A DNA stretch of 15,425 nt from an uncultured Rubrobacteraceae bacterium. Its GTDB lineage: Bacteria; Actinomycetota; Rubrobacteria; Rubrobacterales; Rubrobacteraceae. Position numbers and translations under genes: made by a program. This document shows positions 1-6,150 of this stretch, in pieces. Position 1 is the first letter of the stretch. Each line of letters begins with the position of its first letter. The notes beneath the pieces are model-generated. The model saw only the letters and a program-made list of their open reading frames with translations, searched no databases and had not been told where the DNA came from. The stretch is taken from contig CADCUZ010000023.1 of assembly GCA_902806015.1 (NCBI GenBank), positions 1 through 15,425 of the forward strand, read 5' to 3'.

Positions 1-436
1 ATAGCTCCACCAGGTCGAGCACCTTGGCGAAGAGGTTGACCTTCGCCCGCAGGTCGTTGAGCTCGAAGTTGATCTCGTCGACCTTCACGACCGGCACGTC
101 CAGCAGGACGTCGGGGATCTTGCCGTTCATCGCAGCGTCGTCCTGGTCGTACTCCAGCGTATAGTCCGCGTAAGCCTTTTCCGGGATCGTCTGGTCGCCG
201 GGTATGTTGTTCGCGAACCGGTACTCTTCGGTTTTCTGAACGGAGGTTCGCGGGTCGTTCTTCCTAACCGGAGCGTTGTCCTTTATCTCGTTGTGGTCGT
301 GTGGTTGCTGGCCCTGATCCTGCTGGACTTGGCTCTGCTGGGATCGGCCGTCCGACTGCTGGTTCCGCTGGTCCTCTTGTCCCTGCCGTTCGTCTTGCCG
401 CGACTCCGTCGCCTGATTGGAGCTTTCCGATGCCAC
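1..436 (-). CDS. Gln-rich uncharacterised protein, N-terminal part (cut by window edge)
   Basis: About 145 codons are visible before the frame runs off the left edge, so the C-terminus is missing. The GTG at 434-436 is chosen because the frame closes 21 bases upstream (TAA at 458-460) and a G-rich stretch (GGGGGT) lies just upstream as a possible ribosome site. Residues 1-50 are strongly hydrophilic and Gln-rich (15 Gln in 50), which suggests a disordered head. Residues about 60-105 are acidic and Tyr-containing. From about residue 107 the pattern changes to regular hydrophobic alternation (IPDVLLDVPVVKVDEINFEL), suggesting a beta-rich or amphipathic repeat domain continuing outside the window. 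It resembles unannotated actinobacterial proteins with an LDVPVxKVDEI-type core, but I cannot assign a function. No signal peptide or membrane segment is seen. The coding call is firm because the frame is open and the composition is non-random; function is unknown. Confidence 0.65.
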   Translation of the reverse strand, partial: MASESSNQATESRQDERQGQEDQRNQQSDGRSQQSQVQQDQGQQPHDHNEIKDNAPVRKNDPRTSVQKTEEYRFANNIPGDQTIPEKAYADYTLEYDQDDAAMNGKIPDVLLDVPVVKVDEINFELNDLRAKVNLFAKVLDLVEL

Positions 437-678
437 CCGAGGACCCCCAGTTGCTGTTTAGAAACCGAACCTTGGTCATTGTGCCATGCTGCACACGCCC
501 GCAAACCCCTTCTAAGGCAAAACCCAGGCTGCTACGTGCCATATATTGTTCTTTTCGTTGACTTGGACGCGGCGGGGCCCTCTGTGGTTACGGTCCCGGA
601 GACGCGGCCCCCGATTTCGGAAGGTGGCGTCACCCGTAGCGGACGCGCCCGTTACCGAATCTCGTGTTTGAAGCCGGG
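437..678. other. intergenic stretch, no gene seen
   Basis: The 242 bases between the Gln-rich gene (-) and the PRC-barrel pseudogene (+) hold no reading frame with convincing protein character on either strand. It contains an AT-rich patch (ATATATTGTTCTTTTCGTTGACTT, about 541-564) that could carry promoter elements for either flanking gene, but no well-spaced -35/-10 pair can be argued. Confidence 0.4.
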
Positions 679-1055
679 ATGGAAGGCCACAGAGCGCGGA
701 AGAACGTCGAACCACCGAGCCGGGGGCGACCCGTTCGCCGAGCTCAAGGACGCTCACGGGTACTACGAGGTATCCGAGGCCTACCGCGAGAACGCCGGCA
801 GGGTAGGCGACCTCTTCGTGGACGCGAAGGACAGACCGATCTACGTCGGCCTCCGGACCAGGCTGCTCGGCATGAGATCCACCCTCGTACCGGTGTACCG
901 GTAGAGCTGGTGCGCGTAAACGACCGGCGCAGGGTCGTCGAGGTCTCCGTTTTCAGGGAGCGCCTCGAGCAGGCTCCCACTTCGACGACGCAGACGAGCC
1001 CAATCTGGAGGTGGAAGGTAGGATCCGGGCACTCTTCGACCTGGACACCCGCACC
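679..1055 (+). pseudogene. PRC-barrel domain protein, frameshifted
   Basis: The PRC-barrel signature is spread over several frames. One frame gives GDPFAELKDAHGYYEV, then AGRVGDLFVDAKDRPIYVG and LRTRLLGMRSTLVP, ending at a TAG at 902-904. A second frame carries on with VPVELVRVNDRRRVVEVSV and FRERLEQAPT. A third gives FDDADEPNLEVEGRIRALFD. Together these follow the usual order of actinobacterial PRC-barrel stress proteins: GDPFxEL head, strand-rich barrel, APTFDDDE linker, and a short 'xRxHFGLD'-type tail. Three lesions are visible: a probable indel in the G5 run at 722-726 between the ATG at 679 and the barrel, an 8-bp tandem duplication at 887-902, and a missing base near 980. The start is tentative. 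PRC-barrel domains are binding modules seen in RimM, photosynthetic reaction centre H subunits and stress proteins; the role here is unknown. A second PRC-linked relic lies at 3447-4011. Confidence 0.75.
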
Positions 1056-1126
1056 GGCCACCGTCCCATCCGGACAAACGTCCTGTCGAAGAAAGTCCCC
1101 TTCGGGGCGGGCGCATCACCTCATCC

Positions 1127-1156
1127 TTGGGGAGAGAAAAGCCGAGGAGTCCCCAA
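1127..1156 (-). terminator. hairpin downstream of the recombinase gene
   Basis: TTGGGGA (1127-1133) pairs with TCCCCAA (1150-1156) around a 16-base loop. It lies about 40 bases past the recombinase stop. Two smaller hairpins flank it: CCTCC-GCA-GGAGG followed by CGTTTT on the minus strand at about 1160-1175, and CCCC-TTC-GGGG at 1097-1107. No long T tract is present, so the termination role is inferred from position. Confidence 0.35.
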
Positions 1157-1194
1157 AACGCCTCCTGCGGAGGTTGCGGAGGTAGGCCGCCGAC

Positions 1195-2028
1195 CTACAC
1201 GAATTTCTTGTAGACGCTTATGTTGGAGGTGTCACGCACGCCGAGGGCCTCTTTCAGCTCGTGCAGGGTTGCGCCGCGCCTGAGCAGCCGGATGGCGAAA
1301 GTGTGTCGCAGGACCATGGGCGAGACGCGCCACATGCCGACCCCGTCGCACCGCTTCCAGATGGCGTTCTGAAGGGACTTGGAGGTGGTGACGGGCCGGG
1401 CGGCCCGCCCGACGATCAGCTCCGGCGTCGCGTCTTTGCGCATCCCGAGGTAGCGTTTGAGGGCCTCGACGGTCTCAGGCGAGAGGCGCCGGGCGCGGCC
1501 GGCGAGGTGGGAGCCTGAGCCGCCGAGCTGAACTTGGGCGGCCTCGAGGTCCACGTCGTCCTTGAGGAGGCCCCGAATCTCCCCCACCGTCACCCCCGTG
1601 TCGAGCATGAGCCTGATGATCGCGGCGTCCCGGGCGGAGTCGAGGGTGTTCGTCGGGAAAGAGAGGAGCTGGTCCGCCTCCTCATCCTCCAAGGAGACGA
1701 TCTTCTGGTCCAGCGGCTGGTGCATGGGCTCGATGGGATCGAAGTCCAACTCCGCGTCCGCGGAGGTCCTCGCCCAGTCCAGGAAACGCCGGACCGCCGC
1801 GTCCTTGCGGTAAACGGTGAAGCGTTTACGGTTCTCCCCAAGCAGGTGGTTGCGAAAGTCCATCACCGCTCCGACGCCTAGGTCTTTCGCCTCCTCCACC
1901 CCCCTGCCGGCGAGAAACCGGGCGAACTCGCGAAGATCGGCCAGGTAAAACTCGGCCGTGCGGGGGCTCGTGGCAGGGTCGTCCGAGAGGTTGGCGGAGA
2001 AATCCTCGATCAGGGCTCCTATCTTCAT
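1195..2028 (-). CDS. XerC/D-like tyrosine recombinase fold protein, catalytically degenerate
   Basis: A 277-residue protein with the two-domain layout of Xer/phage integrases. The N-terminal SAM-like, core-binding domain (about residues 1-100) includes RTAEFYLADLREFARFLAGR. The C-terminal catalytic-fold domain spans about 115-277. Length and order match XerC/XerD (about 300). Aligned by eye to the family motifs, the first catalytic Arg (TGLR) is Thr147 in DTGVTVGE, the motif His (SPHxLRH) is Met238, and the LGH His is Val264. The beta-hairpin Lys is not evident. Only Arg241 and nucleophile-position Tyr273 (SVYKKFV) remain. Family knowledge predicts a DNA-binding protein with little or no strand-transfer activity. 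The ATG at 2026-2028 is preferred because TAGAAT sits 7 bases upstream (leaderless-type). An in-frame ATG at 2035-2037 is the alternative. It is divergent from the sortase gene and not part of an obvious integrated element. Confidence 0.8.
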   Translation of the reverse strand: MKIGALIEDFSANLSDDPATSPRTAEFYLADLREFARFLAGRGVEEAKDLGVGAVMDFRNHLLGENRKRFTVYRKDAAVRRFLDWARTSADAELDFDPIEPMHQPLDQKIVSLEDEEADQLLSFPTNTLDSARDAAIIRLMLDTGVTVGEIRGLLKDDVDLEAAQVQLGGSGSHLAGRARRLSPETVEALKRYLGMRKDATPELIVGRAARPVTTSKSLQNAIWKRCDGVGMWRVSPMVLRHTFAIRLLRRGATLHELKEALGVRDTSNISVYKKFV

Positions 2029-2035
2029 GCCGACC

Positions 2036-2041
2036 ATTCTA
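2036..2041 (-). promoter_or_regulatory. putative -10 box for a leaderless recombinase transcript
   Basis: TAGAAT on the minus strand lies 7 bases before the ATG at 2026-2028, so transcription would start at or next to the start codon. There is no Shine-Dalgarno sequence upstream of this ATG. No clear -35 hexamer is visible. The same spacing recurs at msrB. Confidence 0.4.
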
Positions 2042-2077
2042 ACGGTAAATGCGGGCCAGCTGTTGTACTCTTGGGGG

Positions 2078-2692
2078 GTGTTAAGGGGTCGGAAATCGGC
2101 ATTCTTCGTGGCCTCTCTAGTGACGCTTTGCCTCCTCTGCCTGTCCGTCTGGTACGAGAGGGAAAGATCGTTGGTCGCGCTTACCATCCAGGAGGTACAG
2201 CACACCGACGCCCTCCTCGGAGAAGGATTGCGGATACCGAAGACCCCGACCGCAGACGCCTCTCCGGATCCTCCCACCGCCAAAGAGATGACGCTCACGG
2301 TGCCGAAGCTCGGCTTGAAAAACGTCGCGGTGCCGACTGGCTTGCGGCAAGCAGAGCTCGACCGGAAGGGCGTGCTGCGCATGAAGGAGAGTGGCCTGCC
2401 ATGGGAAGAAGGGTCCAACACCTTTATCGCGGGACACGCGCTGGGCTACCCCTGGACCCACGTGCCGCGCGCCTTCTACGGCCTCGAAAAGCTCATGCCC
2501 GGGGACGAAATCTTTCTGAAGAGCGCTGGCCGGACGTACACATTCAGGGTCTACGACCGGATGACGGTCGAGCCCGACGACACCTGGGTGACATACCCTG
2601 TGGAAGGCAAGACGGTAGTCTCCCTCCAGACCTGCACCCCGATACCCACCTTCGAGAACCGCCTTATAGTGCGCGGCGAGCTGGTTTCTTAA
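2078..2692 (+). CDS. membrane-anchored sortase (class E/D-like)
   Basis: A 204-residue sortase when started at the GTG 2078. Sortases are membrane transpeptidases that cleave a C-terminal sorting signal and attach the protein to the cell wall or to another pilin. Residues 1-5 are basic, and residues about 7-26 form one hydrophobic segment, giving an N-in, C-out anchor. The extracytoplasmic beta-barrel starts near residue 71. Catalytic residues are all present: His120 in NTFIAGHALG, Cys186 in VVSLQTCTP, and Arg195 in TFENRLIVRGEL. The L-x-TC motif and the following proline fit the actinobacterial class E/D group better than SrtA. GTG 2108 is a possible later start but would cut into the hydrophobic segment; ATG 2027 would overlap the divergent gene. 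Only 49 bases separate the two divergent start codons, so promoters must be compact. No LPxTG/LAxTG-type substrate gene is seen in the window. Confidence 0.85.
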   Translation: MLRGRKSAFFVASLVTLCLLCLSVWYERERSLVALTIQEVQHTDALLGEGLRIPKTPTADASPDPPTAKEMTLTVPKLGLKNVAVPTGLRQAELDRKGVLRMKESGLPWEEGSNTFIAGHALGYPWTHVPRAFYGLEKLMPGDEIFLKSAGRTYTFRVYDRMTVEPDDTWVTYPVEGKTVVSLQTCTPIPTFENRLIVRGELVS

Positions 2693-2736
2693 CAATTTGC
2701 CTCTGACAGCTAGTCAGCACGACGCTTCGCGCCTTG

Positions 2737-3135
2737 TTAGCGCGCTTCGGCGTTCGGCCTCGCTTTCAGACTGCTTGCGGTTGGATGTCGGAGCTGGGCT
2801 ATCGTCAGGTTTTCGGGGGTGCCGTTCCTCGGTTTTTGTTCGCTTTTCGCGACGATTTCCCATAGGGTTTTCTGAGGACCGTACCTTTTCATCGTGCGTT
2901 CTTCCGCTATCAGTACGCGCCACCCCGTTGCGAAGAGCGCGCCTACGCTCTGGCGATCGAAGAGACGTTCTGGAAATCCATCTACGAGGTAGAAATTTGG
3001 ATCAGCTCCTCTTTCTCCGCGGCGGCGTGGTGGTAATCTCTCGTCGAGTTGAGGCGGACCAGAAGGTGACTGTCCAGGGCAAGGCCGCGTAGGACGGCTT
3101 CCACAGGTCTTCAAGGTCTTTACGAACGAATAAGA
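2737..3135 (-). pseudogene. unrecognised protein split over three frames
   Basis: Three overlapping minus-strand segments have protein-like composition and follow one another in order. Reading downstream they are FVRKDLEDLWKPSYAALPWT, then LLVRLNSTRDYHHAAAEKEE, then a longer stretch in a third frame beginning NFYLVDGFPERLFDRQSVG and continuing through GWRVLIAEERTMKRYGPQ and KTLWEIVAKSEQKPRN to about 2740. Each is closed by stops or loses protein character where the next begins. This is the pattern expected of one gene with at least two indels. I do not recognise the family. No start codon can be fixed. The frame on the opposite strand across the same bases looks like a shadow. Confidence 0.4.
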
Positions 3136-3141
3136 AGAGGA

Positions 3142-3159
3142 CCGGGGGGTTAGCCCCGG
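3142..3159 (-). terminator. rho-independent-type hairpin
   Basis: CCGGGG (3142-3147) and CCCCGG (3154-3159) form a perfect 6-bp GC stem around a 6-base loop. On the minus strand it is followed by TCCTCTTCTTATTCGTT, a pyrimidine-rich, T-leaning tract. It lies about 30 bases past the stop of the minus-strand gene ending at 3190, which fits a terminator for that gene. Confidence 0.55.
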
Positions 3160-3189
3160 CCCCCTTCGTCGCTTTCCGATGGGCCCGCC

Positions 3190-3420
3190 TTAGGCGTTGT
3201 TGGCCCTTATCTTGCGGTCTATCTGGGCGATGAGGGTCTCGCGGTCCTTGTGGGTCTTCTCGTACTCCCTAACCTTGCGCAGCTGCTCGGCGGGAAGGCC
3301 CTCTATCCTCCTGGAGACCTCCTCGACGGTCAACGCGTCGTAGTCTGTGGTCCCCAGCGCGCCAAAGACGGCGGTCCTTAGCTCCGCCTGGCGGGTGGCC
3401 TCCTCGGTCCGGCGCAGCAC
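3190..3420 (-). CDS. small charged helical protein, probably N-terminally truncated
   Basis: The 76 codons from GTG 3418-3420 encode a soluble, highly charged, helix-prone protein. The N-terminal half is coiled-coil/phasin-like (RTEEATRQAELRTAVFGALG). A conserved-looking C-terminal module follows: YDALTVEEVSRRIEGLPAEQ, then LRKVREYEKTHKDRETLIAQIDRKI. I have an impression of similar 'TVEEV..RL.GLS.EELRKVREYE..NKNR' tails in Rubrobacter proteins but cannot name a function. The reading frame stays open upstream to a TAA at 3454-3456 with protein-like sequence (SAVEQTQDV) but no start codon. GTG 3418 has no properly spaced ribosome site. The natural N-terminus therefore seems to have been lost at about 3430-3456, exactly where the plus-strand DUF2382 relic begins. 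A terminator hairpin follows. Confidence 0.5.
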   Translation of the reverse strand: MLRRTEEATRQAELRTAVFGALGTTDYDALTVEEVSRRIEGLPAEQLRKVREYEKTHKDRETLIAQIDRKIRANNA

Positions 3421-3446
3421 GTCCTGGGTCTGCTCGACGGCCGAGA

Positions 3447-4011
3447 ACGGTCCCGTTTATGAGGACGACCAGGAGATCACGCCGGAGCTAAAGCGCCAGG
3501 TTCACGGCCATTACGGGATCGAACGGACGGCCGGGGCCGAGGACCGTAGTGCCTACGGCGACTACCGTTCGGGCGTCGAGCGGATCGGTGCGACCAAGGA
3601 CCCTGGCGATCTCAAGACGGCGACGGGCGGCGCTGAAAGCGACCCCGCGGCCGAAGACGAAATCAGGGTGCAAAGAAGCGAGGAGGAACTCAGGGTTGGC
3701 ACCCGCGAGCGCGAGGCCGGTGCCGTGAGGATCCGCAAGGGCGTTCGCACGAAGCGCGAGAGGATGGAGGTGCCCGCAGACACGAGGAGGTGCCCGTTGA
3801 GCGGGTCCCGATCGCGGGGGCGGAGATAGGCGAGGAAGAGGCCGTCGTGCCGGTGACCGAGACCGAGGTCGTGGTTTCAAAGTGGGCCGTGGTCAAGGAG
3901 GAGGCCCGCGTCCGCAAAGCCGTGGTGGAGGGCACCGAGGTCCTCGAGGAGGACGTAAGGCGCGAAGAGATAGACGTGGAGGACGAGACCGGCCGAAGAA
4001 GGGAAGTATAA
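3447..4011 (+). pseudogene. PRC-barrel/DUF2382 (YsnF/AvaK-like) protein, 5'-truncated and frameshifted
   Basis: The reading starts inside a gene: VYEDDQEITPELKRQVHGHYG is the segment that normally follows a PRC barrel, but the barrel is missing. After a low-complexity linker comes the DUF2382 module: DEIRVQRSEEELRVGTRERE, then AGAVRIRKGVRTKRERMEVP. A frameshift near 3775-3785 moves the rest into another frame: HEEVPVERVPIAGAEIGEEE, VVPVTETEVVVSKWAVVKEE, ending at TAA 4009-4011. DUF2382 repeats (R-x-E-x-VPV / V-x-EEVVV) are associated with stress-related bacterial proteins; their biochemical role is not established. The relic is joined head to head with the truncated minus-strand gene at 3190-3420. 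It may represent the same family as the PRC-barrel pseudogene at 679-1055. Confidence 0.75.
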
Positions 4012-4147
4012 GTGTCCAAGAGGAGCAGCCGAGACGAAACAGAGGTTGGCGGATCAACACCACGATCGCGGTGGCTGACCGATACCCCAGTGCATAGTAA
4101 CTTATTCACCCGAGCTCGCGGAATAAGAGTTCTGCGAACTTCGCCGT

Positions 4148-4174
4148 GAGGGGCTACGAAGGTCGTAGCTCCTC
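4148..4174. repeat. 11-bp inverted repeat (hairpin)
   Basis: GAGGGGCTACG (4148-4158) and CGTAGCTCCTC (4164-4174) pair over 11 positions with one mismatch (a G-T wobble on one strand), with a 5-base loop. It has no T tract on either side. It overlaps the stop codon of the small minus-strand frame at 4154-4267. Confidence 0.4.
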
Positions 4175-4267
4175 TATCTGGCGATCCACCTCGTCTAGCG
4201 CCCGCCCGATGACGCCTTCCAGGCTAGCCCGCCGATGGGCCCGGGGCCACTCCAAAGGTCGCCCCAT
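4154..4267 (-). CDS. possible 37-residue small protein
   Basis: ATG 4265-4267 opens a short frame ending at TAG 4154-4156. The product is basic, then amphipathic-helical, with EGVIGRALDEVDRQIEELRP at the C-terminus, which looks like real protein. There is no Shine-Dalgarno sequence upstream and I do not recognise a family. It could equally be the tail of a decayed larger gene, in keeping with the surroundings. The stop codon lies in a strong hairpin. Confidence 0.25.
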   Translation of the reverse strand: MGRPLEWPRAHRRASLEGVIGRALDEVDRQIEELRPS

Positions 4268-4411
4268 AGCTCTGAGGGGGCATCCTATTCAAGGCCCCGG
4301 ATGCGGACTTCGGGGAAGCCCCCTTACGGGCGCTCGGGCGAACAGAGAATAGAGGAAGGGCCGGACACGGATACCCTGGCCCTCGATACCCCACACTACG
4401 CTCGCGCCGGC

Positions 4412-4615
4412 TTACGGAAAGCCGACGATCGCCTTCTCGGGGCGGTCGGTCCTCCCAGTGTCCCTGCCAGGCCTACCGTCTAGGGAGTCGTCCTTTTTCA
4501 CCGCGTCCTTGGAGTCGAGGTTGTCGGTGCTACCCTCCTCGTACATGTGGTCCGCGCCCGCTCCGGCCCCGGCGGGCCTGGCCCATTTCGAGCGACTAAA
4601 AGCGGAGAAGTTCTC
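4412..4615 (-). CDS. possible hydrophilic protein tail, unrecognised
   Basis: The minus-strand frame from about 4615 down to TAA 4412-4414 has protein-like, non-shadow character: RENFSAFSRSKWARPAGAGA, then DHMYEEGSTDNLDSKDAVKK and a Gly/Arg/Asp-rich segment ending KAIVGFP. It is acidic to neutral, with no membrane segment. Upstream of about 4615 the frame remains open but composition becomes less convincing, and no start with a ribosome site can be chosen. It could be the 3' end of a decayed gene or a chance open frame in GC-rich DNA. Confidence 0.22.
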   Translation of the reverse strand, partial: ENFSAFSRSKWARPAGAGAGADHMYEEGSTDNLDSKDAVKKDDSLDGRPGRDTGRTDRPEKAIVGFP

Positions 4616-5058
4616 GCGCAGTTGGGACGCATTTGGCCGTAGCAAGTCGCACCGGCTTGGATTAATCGTTGTCCGGGCGAGGAGGTACGGGGGGCGTAGG
4701 TGGACGCGTAGGACCGACAGGCTGGCCCGCAACCGTTCTGTGCTCTTCGTGGGATGTTCTCAACTCGATCTCCTTTCGCTCGCCTTCGCCATTTTACATC
4801 CTGTTGCTGGGCGGAGTATTCCTCCGGTGGTTAGGGTGCGTTAGGGGGCAGCAATCTCTCGAACTTTTGGCGCTGGTAGGGTGTTTGGGCGTCGGATTTA
4901 CCCGCTTGTTGCCGGTTTCGAGGGGCGGCCTTCCGCGAATTACTATTCCACGTCGTTCGCGAATAGAGCAAGAAGAAGGGCCGAGGCTGCTAAGTGCCCC
5001 GACCCTCTGCTGGACCTCCAGGCCGCTGGCTTCGCCCGGAGGAGGACAACAGCCGCTG
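4616..5058. other. no gene recognised
   Basis: About 440 bases with only frames of shadow-like composition on both strands. It contains the motif GAATAGAGCAAGAAG (4961-4975), which has a partner at 6048-6063 and a partial one at 4348-4358. Nothing else is supported here. Confidence 0.3.
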
Positions 5059-5556
5059 CTACTGGCGGCTCCCCCGGGAAGGATTGCTGGCGTAGGGTTT
5101 GGTGTCGGTGACTTGAGGCTTGCACCCACCGCCTGGGTTGATCGTCCGGATATCCTCGTCATGTCCGTCGCCCGCTGTGTAGACGATCTTCTTGCCGTTG
5201 GGCGGGTGGGAAGGGTCCAAGCCGTCCGTACTGTTGTCGGTTAATTCGGCCTTATGCCCCTCACCGACGTTAATCGTGTGGATAGGTGACCTTCTTGCCG
5301 GTGGGTGAGTAGTCGAGAGGGTAGCCGTCGGCAGGGTGGCCGGCGACTTTGGTCTTACCCTCCCCGGTCGGGGTTGACCGTGTAGAGGCCGCCGCCGTCC
5401 GCATAGGCTATCTTGCCGTTTGGGCCCGCAAGGGTCGCCTCCGCCTTCTCGAGCGCTACCATCAGCAATGCCGTCGCACACCTCGCAATCAGCAGCGCCG
5501 CCGCCAGCGAAGCTGCCGTCGCAGGCGCCAGGATCGCTCGTCTATCCCCGTAACTC
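5059..5556 (-). pseudogene. TolB-like PD40 (WD40-like) beta-propeller protein, frameshifted
   Basis: Three PD40 repeats are readable in different frames. An N-terminal hydrophobic, signal-like segment (ILAPATAASLAAALLIARCA) leads to LAGPNGKIAYADGGGLYTVN. After a frameshift near 5362 comes HPADGYPLDYSPTGKKVTY. After a second near 5285 comes TINVGEGHKAELTDNSTDGL, DPSHPPNGKKIVYTAGDGHD and the last strand to the TAG at 5059-5061. The repeated 'DPSxSPDGKKIxYxxxDG..xIxTINPDGG' core is diagnostic of PD40 repeats found in TolB and secreted actinobacterial propellers. Only two to three blades remain, so it was probably also shortened. An AAGGAGG ribosome site is present at 5561-5567 (minus), but the expected position carries no ATG, GTG or TTG in the right frame. 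The start codon therefore also seems lost. Confidence 0.7.
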
Positions 5557-5567
5557 GCCCCCTCCTT

Positions 5568-5788
5568 GGCGGAGCAGGGAAGGATGGAGCCAGCTTCGCC
5601 ACTCCCGCCCCTCCTCCTCCTGGTGGTTCAGGCGACGACCGTAGCATCAGCCCCTGGGCCAGAGTGGCGCATTCCGCTGGGCGGCGCATCTTCGGAGACA
5701 CCACCACACTACTTCCGAGAACGCCCCTCCCACGCACCCGGATGAATAATAGGAACCGACGGCTGACTATCACGTTGGCAAGCCCACG
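5568..5788. other. intergenic stretch between divergent pseudogenes
   Basis: 220 bases between the PD40 relic (-) and the dehydrogenase relic (+) with no convincing gene. It contains one copy (5727-5747) of a 21-bp imperfect direct repeat whose partner (6031-6051) lies at the truncated end of the dehydrogenase. Confidence 0.35.
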
Positions 5789-6051
5789 AAGGAGGCTCGG
5801 ATGGGCGAGACGCAAGTCGGCGCGGGAGCAGGTCCTCTGTAGGGCAAGGCTGCGCTGGTGACGGGCGCCAGCAGCGGACTCGGGAGGGCCACGGCCATCA
5901 CCCTCGCCCGGCCCGGCGCGGACGTCGCGCTGGTGGCCAGGAGCCGAGAGGGACTGGAGAACGCCGAGGAGGATGTCTCGAAGATCGGCCGCCGGGCGCT
6001 GGTCCTCCCCGCGGACCTGGCAGAGCTCCCCTTCCACGCACTCGGGTGAAT
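5727..6051. repeat. imperfect 21-bp direct repeat flanking the dehydrogenase relic
   Basis: CTCCCACGCACCCGGATGAAT (5727-5747) and the copy at 6031-6051 match at 18 of 21 positions. The second copy coincides with the point where the dehydrogenase coding sequence loses homology to its family, so the pair may have been involved in a deletion or insertion. Confidence 0.35.
5801..6049 (+). pseudogene. short-chain dehydrogenase/reductase, nonsense codon and 3' truncation
   Basis: ATG 5801-5803 is preceded by a textbook AAGGAGG (5789-5795) five bases upstream, so the original start is clear. The frame reads 13 codons and meets TAG at 5840-5842, where homologues have an Asp/Glu before GK. The same frame then gives the SDR cofactor-binding start: GKAALVTGASSGLGRATAIT (TGxxxGxG Rossmann motif), LARPGADVALVARSREGLEN, and RRALVLPADLAE, the usual D-V/L after beta-4. 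It stops at TGA 6047-6049 after about 70 post-stop codons, where a normal SDR has about 250. The NAG, Ser-Tyr-x3-Lys active-site region is entirely missing. The R in VARSR suggests NADP preference in the ancestor. This is an unambiguous relic and not a functional oxidoreductase. Confidence 0.8.
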
Positions 6052-6150
6052 TGGAGCAAGAAGCGGGGCCCTAATGCGGTGCACTGGACCCTCTTACTCG
6101 GGACGCACCTGCCCCACCCGTAGGCGCCGAGCGCGGTTCGGGAAGGGGCC

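Noticed and set aside
2029..2421. Upstream extension of the recombinase frame
   Set aside because: The frame stays open to 2421 only because it is antisense to the sortase gene; the extension has no Xer-like sequence and the fold is complete from 2028.
1195..2692. Integrated mobile element carrying recombinase and sortase
   Set aside because: No attachment-site repeats, tRNA target or other element genes are visible, and the recombinase lacks catalytic residues.
4035..4075. Operator or hairpin around CCACGATCGCGGTGG
   Set aside because: The inverted repeat is only four to five base pairs and sits in DNA with no intact gene to regulate.
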